From contig NZ_CP162137.1 of NCBI RefSeq assembly GCF_040833995.1, positions 3,022,001 through 3,086,000 on the forward strand: a stretch of 64,000 nucleotides of DNA. The letters are read 5' to 3'. This document shows, piece by piece, positions 34,537 to 43,548 of this stretch (its first letter is position 1; the number at the start of each line of letters is the position of its first letter). The translations under genes and the position numbers were made by a program. Under the pieces are notes generated by a model. It worked only from the letters and a program-made list of their open reading frames with translations, was not told the origin of the DNA and searched no databases. The DNA comes from Leptospira sp. WS58.C1. GTDB taxonomy: Bacteria > Spirochaetota > Leptospiria > Leptospirales > Leptospiraceae.

Positions 34537-35039
34537 CTTTTTGGACCGATCTCATAAGGAGCGAGTAATTCTTTGATCTGAACAGATTCCTCCAAACTGG
34601 CTTCCGAAAATGCGGTATGGCCTTGTTTACTTTTAATATGAACATTCGCACCATTCTTCAAGAGGAGTTTTACTATGTCCAAGTTCCTATTGTAAACGGC
34701 CATCATAAGAGCTGTGTGACCGTCTCTCGTTTTGGCATTGATGTCCGCGCCGCTGCGAACTAAAAATTCCGCGATCTCAACTTCTCCTTCTCTTGCTGCG
34801 ATCATCAAAGGGGTAAAATTCCTAGTAAAAGGATCTCTTGTATCTACGGAATAACCGGCTCTTAAACAATTCTGTAAACCGAAAAGATCTCCTTTATAAA
34901 CAAAGTCGGAAGGATAAGGACTTCCCCCTCCCCCGGCAAATTGAGGAGAGATACAACTCGTTAAAAAGATGGCTAAAAGGTATAAGCCGCTCCTAACGTA
35001 AAAAGGAACAAAAGGTATTGTGGAAGTGAAAAGATTCAT
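34533..35039 (-). CDS. Ankyrin-repeat lipoprotein
   Basis: From the ATG at 35039 (AAGGAGG seven bases upstream) the product has 168 residues. A signal sequence ends at LAIFLTSC. About three ankyrin repeats follow: FTPLMIAAREGEVEIAEFL, GHTALMMAVYNRNLDIVKLL and a final GHTAFSEASLEESVQIKELL. Ankyrin repeats bind protein partners, here presumably in the periplasm or on the outer membrane. An upstream start at 35066 is possible but has no ribosome-binding site. The gene is coupled to the Cys/Gly-rich lipoprotein downstream. Confidence 0.85.
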   Translation of the reverse strand: MNLFTSTIPFVPFYVRSGLYLLAIFLTSCISPQFAGGGGSPYPSDFVYKGDLFGLQNCLRAGYSVDTRDPFTRNFTPLMIAAREGEVEIAEFLVRSGADINAKTRDGHTALMMAVYNRNLDIVKLLLKNGANVHIKSKQGHTAFSEASLEESVQIKELLAPYEIGPKR

Positions 35040-35135
35040 AAGTATCCTCCTTAACAAGAGGACCAAGTTCGAATAAGAACGTTCCCGATTCTGAAAATTT
35101 TTGTTAGATTGGAAATATTTTATTTATAAGAAAAA

Positions 35136-36140
35136 TTAATCAAGAGGAGGAGAATCAGGCATATAAATGAAGATGCGTCCGTCTTCCTCCATTTTTACAT
35201 TGGAGAGAGACAACGCTTTTTTATATTCCGAAAAACAGAATTCGAACAGAGAGGATTCTTCCCTGTCTTGGAGTAAGACCCTGCCTTGGTGCACTTGAAT
35301 CCCTCCGAAGAGTAATTTTCCTCCACTTACATAAATATAATTTTTAGAATTTGTTTTAGGAGAGGCAACCTCTAATTCTGAGATGAACTCTATATCGAGT
35401 GTATTCTCATCCAATTTGAGATCTTTGATTCTACCTTCTACTTCCGGATCCGGAAAAACCGAAAATGGTTCAAAATACACCTTGTTCCCGGAAATTACCA
35501 GACCTCTCCCCTTAGGAAAACGGACCAGGTCCTCGATGGACACACCAACAGTATTTAAAAGTTCTTTTGTATAAGGATTTAATAATGCCCGAACGGACTC
35601 ATTTTCCACCAAGATCCGGCCTGATTCCGGATCTAACTTAACGGTGGCAATCCCTTCGAAAGATACCCAAACTACAAGTTTGACCTCTCCTGAAATCTTA
35701 AGTTTCCATGCACCGTTATGAAAAATCGGTTTAAGTTTGATTTTCCGTAGAGTGGACTCGGGAAAATTGAACAACCTTCCATTCAATAATCTTTCCAAAC
35801 TTTCCAAAGAAATCCGAATATTCCCGTTCAGGATTTTAAGAGTAAAAAGTTCCGGTCGATCGAAAGGAAGAATTTCTCCGTTTTTAGGGATTGCTTCTAA
35901 CGAAAGACGATCCGCCTCCACGAAAATTTCCTTCTGCCAATAGAATCTAACGTTTTTAAGAATTAAGTGTGGCCTAGCGAAATAATGAAAATCAGCTACT
36001 CGTTCCTTTTCGGATACTATGTTCGAAAAGGGTATATCCATATTTTCTAGACCGGATCTTCCAGCCAAAAAGGAAAGCAGGGAAATACAGATCAGGACAA
36101 TCCCGTAAATCCAAGGACGTAAAATTCGATTCTGATTCAT
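35136..36140 (-). CDS. Membrane-anchored protein of unknown function
   Basis: The 334-residue protein has one N-terminal transmembrane segment (WIYGIVLICISLLSFLAG), and the rest is predicted beta-rich and exported. Repeating strands such as LILKNVRFYWQKEIFVEADRL and LFTLKILNGNIRISLESLERL resemble the pattern of AsmA/LptC-type lipid-transport proteins, but the resemblance is too weak to name a family. It is not obviously in an operon: 69 bp separate it from the ankyrin gene and 113 bp from the upstream regulator. Confidence 0.65.
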   Translation of the reverse strand: MNQNRILRPWIYGIVLICISLLSFLAGRSGLENMDIPFSNIVSEKERVADFHYFARPHLILKNVRFYWQKEIFVEADRLSLEAIPKNGEILPFDRPELFTLKILNGNIRISLESLERLLNGRLFNFPESTLRKIKLKPIFHNGAWKLKISGEVKLVVWVSFEGIATVKLDPESGRILVENESVRALLNPYTKELLNTVGVSIEDLVRFPKGRGLVISGNKVYFEPFSVFPDPEVEGRIKDLKLDENTLDIEFISELEVASPKTNSKNYIYVSGGKLLFGGIQVHQGRVLLQDREESSLFEFCFSEYKKALSLSNVKMEEDGRIFIYMPDSPPLD

Positions 36141-36253
36141 TCAGCTTTTTTGCCCGAAAGGCAGATGGGAATTTTTTAAAGGGACCGCTTTGCTTGGCTA
36201 TTCTTTTATATGAAAGGTAAATTGTTGGAAGTCCAACAGATCAAAAAGATAGA

Positions 36254-36550
36254 TTATTTGGTCTTTCTTTTTGTAGAACTTGCGGCTTTTAAAGACTTCT
36301 TTTTGGATTTTATTTCCGATTTATCATCAAACTTGAAGAAGAAGTCTACGGGCTTTTTATAAAGTTTGGCCAAGTTCCAGAACTCTATAACGTCTATCCT
36401 TCTGTCTCCTGCTTCGACCTTAGAAATGAATGATTGGGGTGTTTTGAGGGCATCGGCAACATCCACTTGGGTCAACCCCGCTTCTTCCCGGGCTTTCTTT
36501 AGTAACTTCTGGAAAATCTTATATTCTTCGGTGTAGATTGTTTTAGCCAA
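36254..36550 (-). CDS. Xre-family helix-turn-helix regulator
   Basis: The 98-residue protein has a Cro/CI-type helix-turn-helix at about residues 14-68 (REEAGLTQVDVADALKTPQSF, ISKVEAGDRRIDV) and a Lys-rich C-terminal tail (KSKKKSLKAASSTKRKTK). The start is TTG at 36550 with only a weak upstream site. It has no adjacent toxin gene; the upstream region is shared with the divergent DJ-1 gene, which it may control together with itself. Confidence 0.78.
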   Translation of the reverse strand: MAKTIYTEEYKIFQKLLKKAREEAGLTQVDVADALKTPQSFISKVEAGDRRIDVIEFWNLAKLYKKPVDFFFKFDDKSEIKSKKKSLKAASSTKRKTK

Positions 36551-36756
36551 GCAAAACTTATTCTACTTCCCAATTCGGAATATACCAAATTAGGATATTT
36601 GAAAAAGGCCGACCTGCTAATTCCGGATATCGTTCGATTAGGGAATTTCCTTTCCTTTCTGCTTAATTTTCCAAGAAAGTTTTTCGATCTGCCTCTCAAA
36701 ATTTTTTCTTTCGAATTCGACTTGAAGACTTCTACGAGTTCTATTCTATCTTGTCT

Positions 36757-37452
36757 ATGCAAGAGCCGTTCCATATCGGTTTACTTATCTTTCCGGACCT
36801 AACTCCATTGGATTTCGTGGGTCCTTACGAAGTATTTTCCAGAATGAAAAATTCCAAAATCTACGTAATAGCCGAAACCAAGGAACCAATCCCATCCGAA
36901 AAAGGATTATTTATTCTTCCGGACAGAACTATGGACGAAAACATAGATTTGGATTTGGTCTTAGTTCCGGGTGGACTCGGCGTCAACCGACTCATGGAAA
37001 ACGAAAAGGTCCTGAGTTGGCTGAGAGAAAAATCAAAAACCTCCAGATATATCAGTTCGGTATGTACCGGCTCTTTGGTATTAGCCGCAGCAGGCTTATT
37101 AAACGGATATAAGGCAACCACACATTGGCTCTCTTTAGATGTGTTAAGATTCTTTCCGGAAATCGATGTAAAAGAAGATCGAGTAGTGATCGATCGAGAC
37201 CGAATTACAGGAGGAGGAGTCACTGCAGGAATCGACTTCGCACTCCGAATTGTAGCCGAGATCCAAGGACAAAAATCGGCTGAAGAAATCCAACTTATGA
37301 TCGAATACAATCCAAAACCCCCTTTTGTAAGCGGACATCCTAATACCGCAGATCCGGATTTGGTTTCCGAAATACAAGTCACTCGGGAAAAAGCCCAAGA
37401 ACTGAGAAAGGAAATCGCCACCAGGTCCATTGAAAGATTTCCCAAATCTTAA
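36757..37452 (+). CDS. DJ-1/PfpI protein, isonitrile-hydratase-like
   Basis: The product begins HIGLLIFPDLTPLDFVGPYEVF, the signature of the isonitrile-hydratase-like branch of DJ-1/PfpI, and has the nucleophile Cys in SSVCTGSLVLAAAGLL followed by TTHW. Enzymes of this branch hydrate isonitriles or act on other small electrophiles. There is no C-terminal AraC domain. The start may be ATG 36757 or TTG 36751, neither with a clear ribosome-binding site. It is divergent from the Xre regulator. Confidence 0.82.
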   Translation: MQEPFHIGLLIFPDLTPLDFVGPYEVFSRMKNSKIYVIAETKEPIPSEKGLFILPDRTMDENIDLDLVLVPGGLGVNRLMENEKVLSWLREKSKTSRYISSVCTGSLVLAAAGLLNGYKATTHWLSLDVLRFFPEIDVKEDRVVIDRDRITGGGVTAGIDFALRIVAEIQGQKSAEEIQLMIEYNPKPPFVSGHPNTADPDLVSEIQVTREKAQELRKEIATRSIERFPKS

Positions 37453-37467
37453 AACTCATTTTTCAAC

Positions 37468-38043
37468 TTATAGTTTGACTATGATGGAAAAGATTCCAGT
37501 CAATGCTATGATTGCTCCTAACATCCATTTGGTCTGAACAGAAATGAGTTTGTGAATTTCAATTCGGAGTTCTGAAATTTTTTCGTTCATTTCTGTGCGA
37601 AGTTCTGCAATATCTTCTTTTACCTCAGCACGGAGGGCAGCGATATCTTCCTTCACCTCAGCTCGAAGTTCTGCGATATCTTCCTTCACCTCAGCTCGAA
37701 GTTCTGCGATATCTTCCTTTACCTCAGCTCGAAGTTCTGCGATATCTTCTTTTACCTCGGCTCGAAGTTCTGCAATATCTTCCTTTACCTCGGCTCGAAG
37801 TGCAGCTAGATCCGATTTGAATTCAGCTCTAAGGTCAGCCAGGTCTGTTTTATATTCAGAACGAAATGTATTTAATTCTTCCGAAAGTCTGTTCTCAAAT
37901 CTATCTGAAACGAGTTCCACTACATTCTCCCGATTGGCTCCAAAAGAATCGTTGATAAAATCCACAAATTCATTCGTTCCTTCCTCACCCAATACTTCTT
38001 CTAACTTTCGCGGTATTCTGCGAAACATAGGTATTGCCATCAT
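37468..38043 (-). CDS. Coiled-coil protein with 11-residue repeats and a C-terminal membrane helix
   Basis: From the ATG at 38043 (AAGGAG four bases upstream; the next codon is also ATG) the product has about 190 residues. It has an N-terminal region ending near SDRFENRL, a long coiled coil and a C-terminal transmembrane segment (WMLGAIIALTGIFSIIV). Within the coil the unit A-LRAEVKEDI occurs six times exactly, with diverged copies on both sides. The membrane anchor and coil resemble DUF1640-type and phage-associated coiled-coil proteins, but no role is established. A longer frame in the opposite direction is a shadow of the repeat. Confidence 0.78.
   Translation of the reverse strand: MMAIPMFRRIPRKLEEVLGEEGTNEFVDFINDSFGANRENVVELVSDRFENRLSEELNTFRSEYKTDLADLRAEFKSDLAALRAEVKEDIAELRAEVKEDIAELRAEVKEDIAELRAEVKEDIAELRAEVKEDIAALRAEVKEDIAELRTEMNEKISELRIEIHKLISVQTKWMLGAIIALTGIFSIIVKL
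37609..37806 (-). repeat. Six tandem 33-bp repeats
   Basis: Six uninterrupted 33-bp units encode A-(A/E)-LRAEVKEDI with only synonymous and Ala/Glu differences. Diverged units flank them (ADLRAEFKSDL before, AELRTEMNEKI after). The near-identity at DNA level means copy number can change by slippage or recombination. Confidence 0.92.
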
Positions 38044-38191
38044 TATGCTCCTTAACGGAGGATTTTGCAATTCAAAACTCCCCGCTATGAGGCTCAGGTC
38101 CGGAATAATGATTTCCGCGCGCACTTTTTTGTTAGAAAATTTTCATCCGGAATGAGAATTCCTAAAGAACTTTATAAAAAAAGAATGTATT

Positions 38192-38216
38192 AGAAAAGGA
38201 GCCTGAAGACTCCTTT
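38192..38216 (-). terminator. Possible terminator after the flavin-reductase gene
   Basis: AAAGGAG and CTCCTTT form a seven-pair stem with an eight-base loop, followed on the minus strand by TTTTC. It lies about 50 bp after the stop codon at 38266. The T run is short, so the call is tentative. Confidence 0.35.
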
Positions 38217-38265
38217 GCGAAATATAGATTTTTTATCAACTGATTCAGCTGGCGATTTTGAAGAA

Positions 38266-38811
38266 TTAAGAAGGTCTAGATGCTTGGATCAAATGTTCCA
38301 GGCTTTGCAAACAATTTCGCAACTCCTTCTCCGTTTGTTCATCCAAAATATTACCTTCCCGATCCACCTTCTTGTTCACGGAAGGAATACTTAAAATACA
38401 ATCATCATTTATCTTAACTGTGAGAACATTCAATAAACCTAAAAGAGCTTCCTGTGCCTTGGAAGCTCCACCGTAACCTGGAGATGCATTGATAAGCCCT
38501 ACCGGCTTTCCATAAAGTTCGGCACTGGACACAATCCAATCTAATGCATTTTTCAAGACCCCTGGGATCGCAAATGCGTATTCGGGACTGGAAAAAAGAA
38601 TGGCATCCGCCTCTTTTAATTCCCTTCTCCATTCCATGACTTCCTTAGGAGGTGTATCCGTATCCAAGTCAGGATTGAAGTGTGGGATCCGATCAATCGG
38701 GTCTGCGATTCTGATCTGCAAAGGATCATGTGCAATCCTTTTTGCTGCAAGTAATAAGGCTGTATTGGATGAACCTTTTCTTAAACTTCCGGAAACGGCG
38801 AGTATTTTCAT
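38266..38811 (-). CDS. NADPH-dependent FMN reductase family protein
   Basis: The 181-residue flavodoxin-like protein has the phosphate-binding loop GSLRKGSSNTALL near the N-terminus and the FMN-binding segment SPEYAFAIPGVLKNALDW. The later SPGYGGASKAQEALLGLL is also typical. It should reduce FMN, quinones or azo/nitro compounds with NAD(P)H. It has no apparent partner; the gap to the HAD gene upstream is about 65 bp on the same strand. Confidence 0.9.
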   Translation of the reverse strand: MKILAVSGSLRKGSSNTALLLAAKRIAHDPLQIRIADPIDRIPHFNPDLDTDTPPKEVMEWRRELKEADAILFSSPEYAFAIPGVLKNALDWIVSSAELYGKPVGLINASPGYGGASKAQEALLGLLNVLTVKINDDCILSIPSVNKKVDREGNILDEQTEKELRNCLQSLEHLIQASRPS

Positions 38812-38877
38812 TCTTGTTCTAACTCGATTCTTTTCTGTATTCGGTTAGACTTATATGGAGAAGGAATAGAAAACAAA

Positions 38878-39579
38878 CTATCCTTGTTTTAAGATCGCAG
38901 TTAGCTCGCTAAGATCTCGGATATCACCTTCAGCATGTTTGTGAAATGCGGTCCATCCTCTGGATCTTGTGGGTAGGATATCCAACTCCACCTTGTCTCC
39001 GCAATATATGAGTTTATCCGGAGAAAGCCCCACAAGCTTCTCCGCTTCCTGAAAGATCAAAGGAGAAGGTTTTTCGTATCCGAATTCCGCAGAGACGATC
39101 ACAGGATAAAAATAATCTAATACGCCTACACTTGCAAGTAGCTGTTTGAGTCGATGATCCCAATTAGAGATAATCCCTAAACCGGAGCCTCTCTCTTTTG
39201 CGAATTCTACTAATTCATAGAAGCCCGGATCTATTTCCCAGACGGAAGGTTCGTCAAAACGTTTAAATATGGATTGGAAAATAGGATCAGGTTCCAGATC
39301 CGATCCTATTTCCTTTAGGAAGAAACCCAGAAGTTCTCTCCACCAACCTTCACTTCCATCTTGATGCGCATGGAATTTATCTTTATAATCGGGAAGCGGA
39401 TGACGCGTCATATGTGCATAAGCCTTACGAAAGGCTCTTTCCATATAACCGTTCGGATGTTTGGAACCGTCCAGGCCGAATTCTTTGAGAACTTCGAAAT
39501 ATACGTCCCCTGCGGGCTTTTTCATCGTAAGGAGAGTGTCCCCCACATCCAGAAAAATGTAATGTTCTTTGGAATTCAT
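38878..39579 (-). CDS. HAD-superfamily hydrolase
   Basis: The 233-residue protein has HAD motif I as FLDVGDTLL (nucleophile Asp and DxGDT form), motif II in GIISNWDHRL, the Lys of motif III in YEKPSPLIF and motif IV as YCGDKVELD. The helical cap lies between motifs I and II. It should be a phosphatase for a small phosphorylated metabolite; the second Asp of motif I is conserved. The substrate is unknown. Confidence 0.88.
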   Translation of the reverse strand: MNSKEHYIFLDVGDTLLTMKKPAGDVYFEVLKEFGLDGSKHPNGYMERAFRKAYAHMTRHPLPDYKDKFHAHQDGSEGWWRELLGFFLKEIGSDLEPDPIFQSIFKRFDEPSVWEIDPGFYELVEFAKERGSGLGIISNWDHRLKQLLASVGVLDYFYPVIVSAEFGYEKPSPLIFQEAEKLVGLSPDKLIYCGDKVELDILPTRSRGWTAFHKHAEGDIRDLSELTAILKQG

Positions 39580-39663
39580 GTCGTTCTCGATCGAGTGACC
39601 TTAGATCGGACCCTTTATAGTCAGTATGTCTATATAGTGTTTACGGAAAATCAAAAACCGAAA

Positions 39664-40413
39664 TTAACCGAAGAATTCAGGAAGTTCGAATGCAAACTTA
39701 TGAGCATCTCCGGGCCACCTTGCGGAAAGACAAGACTTATCCAAAACGCTGAACCCCGGTTTAATATTGGAAAAACTGTCCCTTGCAATCGGCATGGGCC
39801 CTTCTTGGAAATCCACTTTTGATTCCAGAAATGAAATCACCTCGTCCTGTAATGGTGTAGGATAAGTTCTATAATAATCTCCTAACCAAGCCCTAGTTAA
39901 ATTCCAGGCTAGAAGTTCCTGTGATCTCAGAAGTCCGGTGGTTTTCAGTCCATATAGACTGGATTTTTTTGTTTTAGGATTTTTGGATCTTGCAGCAAGA
40001 AGTACTCCATGACAGATCGCAGCCACAGGCTTTCCTTCAGCGAACGTATGGCCCACCAAATTCTGTAAAAACTCGGATTCCAAATAGACCCTCATTCCCT
40101 TCGCATGTCCCCCTGGAAGAAGCAATACATCGAAAGAATCCAATTTGATCGACTCGTACTTTTTAGGATTTAAGAATTCATTCGATTTTTCTAATTCCCT
40201 GTAGAGAAGAACATCATCATCTTTCGCTCGTAAAAAGGGAGAAAGTATCCCCAATCCTTTCCCGGTTACCATCCTAAAATCCGCTTCTCCGGAGGTTCCG
40301 TTAGGGGTCGCAAATAGGATCTTATATCCGTTTTCCTTTAGAACTTTCCAAGGTACGGATACTTCCGTTGGGTCGAAATCGATTTGAGGGATCGGGATTA
40401 GGACAGTCTTCAT
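39664..40413 (-). CDS. Type 1 glutamine amidotransferase-like (DJ-1/PfpI) protein
   Basis: The 249-residue product has the nucleophile elbow AAICHGVLLAAR and the preceding LLLPGGHAKGMR of DJ-1/PfpI proteins. The insertion and the C-terminal extension fit the larger Hsp31-like type rather than the one at 36757. It may act as a glyoxalase-like or chaperone protein; the sequence does not decide. Its ATG directly abuts the stop of the serine hydrolase upstream, so the two form an operon. Confidence 0.8.
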   Translation of the reverse strand: MKTVLIPIPQIDFDPTEVSVPWKVLKENGYKILFATPNGTSGEADFRMVTGKGLGILSPFLRAKDDDVLLYRELEKSNEFLNPKKYESIKLDSFDVLLLPGGHAKGMRVYLESEFLQNLVGHTFAEGKPVAAICHGVLLAARSKNPKTKKSSLYGLKTTGLLRSQELLAWNLTRAWLGDYYRTYPTPLQDEVISFLESKVDFQEGPMPIARDSFSNIKPGFSVLDKSCLSARWPGDAHKFAFELPEFFG

Positions 40414-41688
40414 TTAAGGATGATTTTGTTTCATCCCTGGTTCCGCTGCAATCCTTGTTTCATCCGCTCCTTCTTTTAGCTTAGGATCCAAGGAAGTCCT
40501 GGCGGCTACCTTTAATTCCCTGAGAAGGGCCTCTTCCCTGTCAGGGGAAGGGATCTTATCCGTAGAGACTAAAGATGCTTTGACCGCATCCAAGGCAGAG
40601 GTTAAAATTACGTCAGGTGCCTTGTCCCAAATCGCGCTAGTCATCACTAAAACGATCTTACGATGAGGGATTACGTAGATGAACTGTCCGCCTTTTCCGT
40701 TTGCCATGAAGCTTGGCTTTCCTTCGAATTCGTGCAGCCAGAAATGGAGTCCGTATCTTTTTTCCACTCCTGGCTCCAAGGTCATAGCGATCCATTCCGG
40801 TTTTAAGATCTGACGGCCCTGCCATTTCCCTCCATCTAAATAGAGTTGTCCTAATTTAGCCATGTCGATCGGTCTCAAACGAAGTCCGAAACCGGCCGTC
40901 TGTCTTCCGGATTTGGACGTATTCCATTCTTCTCCCTTAAAACCTAACCATGAGAAGGCGGTATTCTTCGAATATTCGTATAATGTCTTACCTGTCTTTG
41001 CTTCCAAATAACCCGCAACTAACTGAGTATCTCCATTAGAATATTCGAATTTAGTTCCCGGTGCGGAAGATACGGCAGGGGTCCAAGCAATCGCAAGGGG
41101 GTCTGCGTCCGTTCTAATATCTTCTTTTTTGGGAAAGGAATCCCAGCCCATTCCGGAACTCATACGTAATGCGTCCTTGAGTCGGATGGATTCTTTTCCT
41201 TTTAGTTCGGATGGAAGAAGGCCCGGCAAATTAGACTCAACGGAGTAAAGGCTATCTTCCAAATCCACTCCACAATCGTTCGAATAGCAGACCCCTAATA
41301 ACATGGAGACCACCGATTTGGTTACGGAGTACATATTATGGTTATGATTTCTGGAAATACCTCCGGCATATCTTTCGAATACCAGATTTCCTTCTTTCAA
41401 GATGAGAAGTGAACGGACCTCCGTTTTTTCTTTTCTGAGTTTTTTAGAAAGTTCCACCAAAGGTCTGGAATCTAGTCCTAATTCTTCCGGAAATTCGACT
41501 CGGAAACCTTCTGCCGGATTTCTATCTAAGGTCTCATTTTGGTCCCAGGCAAGTCCGGAAGGAAGCTTAACCCAACCCCAATCCAGGGCGCTACAATTGG
41601 AAATGAAAAGGATAACTAAGGAGATAAGAAAGAAACGTTTGATTGATGAAGTACTAGTAAAAAAACTGCTCACTAAAAGACCCTCCAT
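40414..41688 (-). CDS. Beta-lactamase-fold serine hydrolase lipoprotein
   Basis: The 424-residue product has a signal peptide with lipobox LFISNC, then the class C beta-lactamase/esterase fold. The motifs are SxxK as YSVTKSVV, YxN as YSNGDTQ and a final GKGGQFIYV in place of KTG. It is probably an esterase or peptidase acting outside the inner membrane. The C-terminal tail beyond the domain is charged and without a known motif. It is the first gene of a two-gene unit with the DJ-1-like protein. Confidence 0.88.
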   Translation of the reverse strand: MEGLLVSSFFTSTSSIKRFFLISLVILFISNCSALDWGWVKLPSGLAWDQNETLDRNPAEGFRVEFPEELGLDSRPLVELSKKLRKEKTEVRSLLILKEGNLVFERYAGGISRNHNHNMYSVTKSVVSMLLGVCYSNDCGVDLEDSLYSVESNLPGLLPSELKGKESIRLKDALRMSSGMGWDSFPKKEDIRTDADPLAIAWTPAVSSAPGTKFEYSNGDTQLVAGYLEAKTGKTLYEYSKNTAFSWLGFKGEEWNTSKSGRQTAGFGLRLRPIDMAKLGQLYLDGGKWQGRQILKPEWIAMTLEPGVEKRYGLHFWLHEFEGKPSFMANGKGGQFIYVIPHRKIVLVMTSAIWDKAPDVILTSALDAVKASLVSTDKIPSPDREEALLRELKVAARTSLDPKLKEGADETRIAAEPGMKQNHP

Positions 41689-41957
41689 TCAAATTATTAG
41701 GTCTTAAGTACTGCTTAGACAGACTCTATTGTAGGTTATCCAGCATTCAATACTATTGAGACCCCGTTCGGAAATTTTTTTCCACACGATTTCTATCCAA
41801 AAGAGCGCAAAAATTATGTATTTATTTGTTAAACGACGAAAATATTTGCCTAATCCCAAAGGTTTAGTTTTTAAAAAATTCCATTTTCTTTCCTTGTCTT
41901 CCCAATTTACCAAGGGAAACTGTAAAAGCCGTCTGCCGAAATATCGACTTTCTTCTT

Positions 41958-42434
41958 ATGAAAATTAAACTCGGAATATTACTATTCTCCTTTACTCTGA
42001 ATTGCTTTTTCGCAGTGGATTGGAGTTCCGACGAATCAGGTAAGGTGAGAGGAAAAGGTTCGGTAGAGGATTTTCCGGAGCCTGAAAATGCCAATTTAAG
42101 CAAAGAGGAACTTTCCAAAAGACCGAAAAAAGGCGGCTTCAAGACCAGAGAAGAGCAGGAACTTTTTGATATGATGATCTCCTCCGGCACCGATCAAAAC
42201 ACTGCTCGGAACTGTGCTGCCAAATACGGGAATTGCAAAAGCCAATGTTGGACCCAATATCCGGTCCCCAAAGTGGAGACTGTTTTTACCGCAATCACCG
42301 TGGATCGTAAAAGAGAAAATTGTATCGCTAGATGCAGTAATCTTTGCGATGATTATATTCCTTCCACTTCCAGAGGCACTATGCCGAATTCCGGCAAAGG
42401 AAATTATTCGGATCCGAACGCTCCCAGATACTGA
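41958..42434 (+). CDS. Cys-containing lipoprotein of unknown function
   Basis: The 158-residue product has a signal sequence ending at FSFTLNC, a charged linker rich in Pro, Lys and Glu, and a C-terminal part with several paired Cys residues (NCAAKYGNCKSQC, then NCIARCSNLC). The repeated C-x3-C and C-x5-C spacing is like that of the Cys-rich lipoprotein at 34213, suggesting a common small disulfide or metal module. No known family is recognised. The upstream 269 bp contain no other gene. Confidence 0.7.
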   Translation: MKIKLGILLFSFTLNCFFAVDWSSDESGKVRGKGSVEDFPEPENANLSKEELSKRPKKGGFKTREEQELFDMMISSGTDQNTARNCAAKYGNCKSQCWTQYPVPKVETVFTAITVDRKRENCIARCSNLCDDYIPSTSRGTMPNSGKGNYSDPNAPRY

Positions 42435-42504
42435 TCCGATCTTTCTAAAGAAAGACTGGACAAAGAATGAATACTTCTTATCCTCCTTTTTCTCGGAGGA
42501 ACCA

Positions 42505-42837
42505 ATGTCTGCATCTCAAGAAATTTTAGTCTTCACAACGCTGGCGGATCGAGATCTAGCGGAAGAGTATATCGCAGAAATGCTGCAGTTAGGCATCATA
42601 GTGAGTGGTACCATTTTTCCGGAAGTGGCTCTATTATACCAATGGGAAGGAAAACTCACCATCGATTCTGAAAATAAGGTCCTTCTAAAAGCGAAAGCGG
42701 ATAAGTACGCCGCAATCGAAGAATATATTATGAAAAAACATCCTTATCTCGCTCCTGAGATCATCAAAATGGATGTAAGTTTCGGTTCCGATAAGTTTAA
42801 GGCTTTTATAAAGGATAAGATCGCGAAAGGAGGATAA
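42505..42837 (+). CDS. cutA: Divalent-cation tolerance protein CutA
   Basis: The 110-residue protein fits CutA, a small trimeric protein with an ferredoxin-like fold: LVFTTLADRDLAEEYIAEML near the start and KHPYLAPEII toward the end. The usual short Cys-containing segment after the first helix is replaced (no Cys), so metal binding may differ. The ATG at 42505 has CGGAGGA four bases upstream; the longer open frame starting at 42214 overlaps the preceding gene and is not credible. Confidence 0.88.
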   Translation: MSASQEILVFTTLADRDLAEEYIAEMLQLGIIVSGTIFPEVALLYQWEGKLTIDSENKVLLKAKADKYAAIEEYIMKKHPYLAPEIIKMDVSFGSDKFKAFIKDKIAKGG

Positions 42838-42939
42838 TCCTTTCGCACTTTAGAAATTTATTATACTCCGTGCCAAAGTCAGTGCAGTAAATAAACGTTC
42901 AATTTCCGGCTTAAAGACCCTGGAGTTTAGGAAAAAGTC

Positions 42940-43548
42940 TTATAAAAATCCACCCAGCACGTATTGGATAAACATAGTCAGAGAAGTCGGTTGTACTAAT
43001 ATGGCAACCGCAAGTCCGGTAAGCGCTCCATAAAAATGTGCATCATGATTGATCCCATCCTGCCTGTTTTTGGATGCATAATAAGAATAGGCCAAATACA
43101 AGATCGCATATAAAGGTCCAGGTATCGGGATCGGTATAAAGAAAAAGAAAATTTTAGAATACGGATAAAATAAAATAGAAGCAAATACGATCCCGGAAGT
43201 TCCGCCGGAAGCTCCAAGGCTTGCATAATTCGTATCCGCTTTATTTTTTTGGAAAGATACCAGATTTGCAATTAAGATACTAGCTAAGTATAACCCCATA
43301 AATCCCAATGGACCGAGCACTATATCCACATGCCTTCCGAAAAAGTACAGAGTCAGCATGTTAAAGAATAAATGGGAAAAATCCGCATGAACAAAACCGC
43401 TTGTGGCTAAGGTATAATAATTCCCTTCTTTAGAATCTCGGAAAGGTCTTAGGATCAATTTGTCTAAAAGATTTTGATCCACGTATAACGTGTAAAGACT
43501 GATAACCCCTGTGACAATTATTGTTATAAGTGTAATGTCTAATCTCAT
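42940..43548 (-). CDS. Rhomboid-family intramembrane serine protease
   Basis: The 202-residue membrane protein has six hydrophobic segments. The catalytic Ser is in [15 protein letters not shown] (GxSG type) and the catalytic His in [12 protein letters not shown]. The N-terminal loop has [20 protein letters not shown], the usual H-x-x-x-x-H-x-x-x-N pattern. It should cleave single-pass membrane proteins in the lipid bilayer. Its ATG overlaps the uvrB stop (ATGA). Confidence 0.92.
   Translation of the reverse strand: MRLDITLITIIVTGVISLYTLYVDQNLLDKLILRPFRDSKEGNYYTLATSGFVHADFSHLFFNMLTLYFFGRHVDIVLGPLGFMGLYLASILIANLVSFQKNKADTNYASLGASGGTSGIVFASILFYPYSKIFFFFIPIPIPGPLYAILYLAYSYYASKNRQDGINHDAHFYGALTGLAVAILVQPTSLTMFIQYVLGGFL

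Noticed and set aside
37595..37830. Regular repeats considered as a CRISPR array
   Set aside because: The 33-bp units are contiguous without spacers and encode a coiled coil; no cas gene is present.
37595..38155. Ser/Ala/Arg-rich 186-residue frame on the plus strand
   Set aside because: It is the opposite-strand shadow of the 33-bp repeats of the coiled-coil gene; its low-complexity pattern comes only from that repeat.
42214..42504. N-terminal extension of CutA
   Set aside because: It overlaps the preceding lipoprotein gene, while the ATG at 42505 has a perfect Shine-Dalgarno sequence and gives the usual CutA length.
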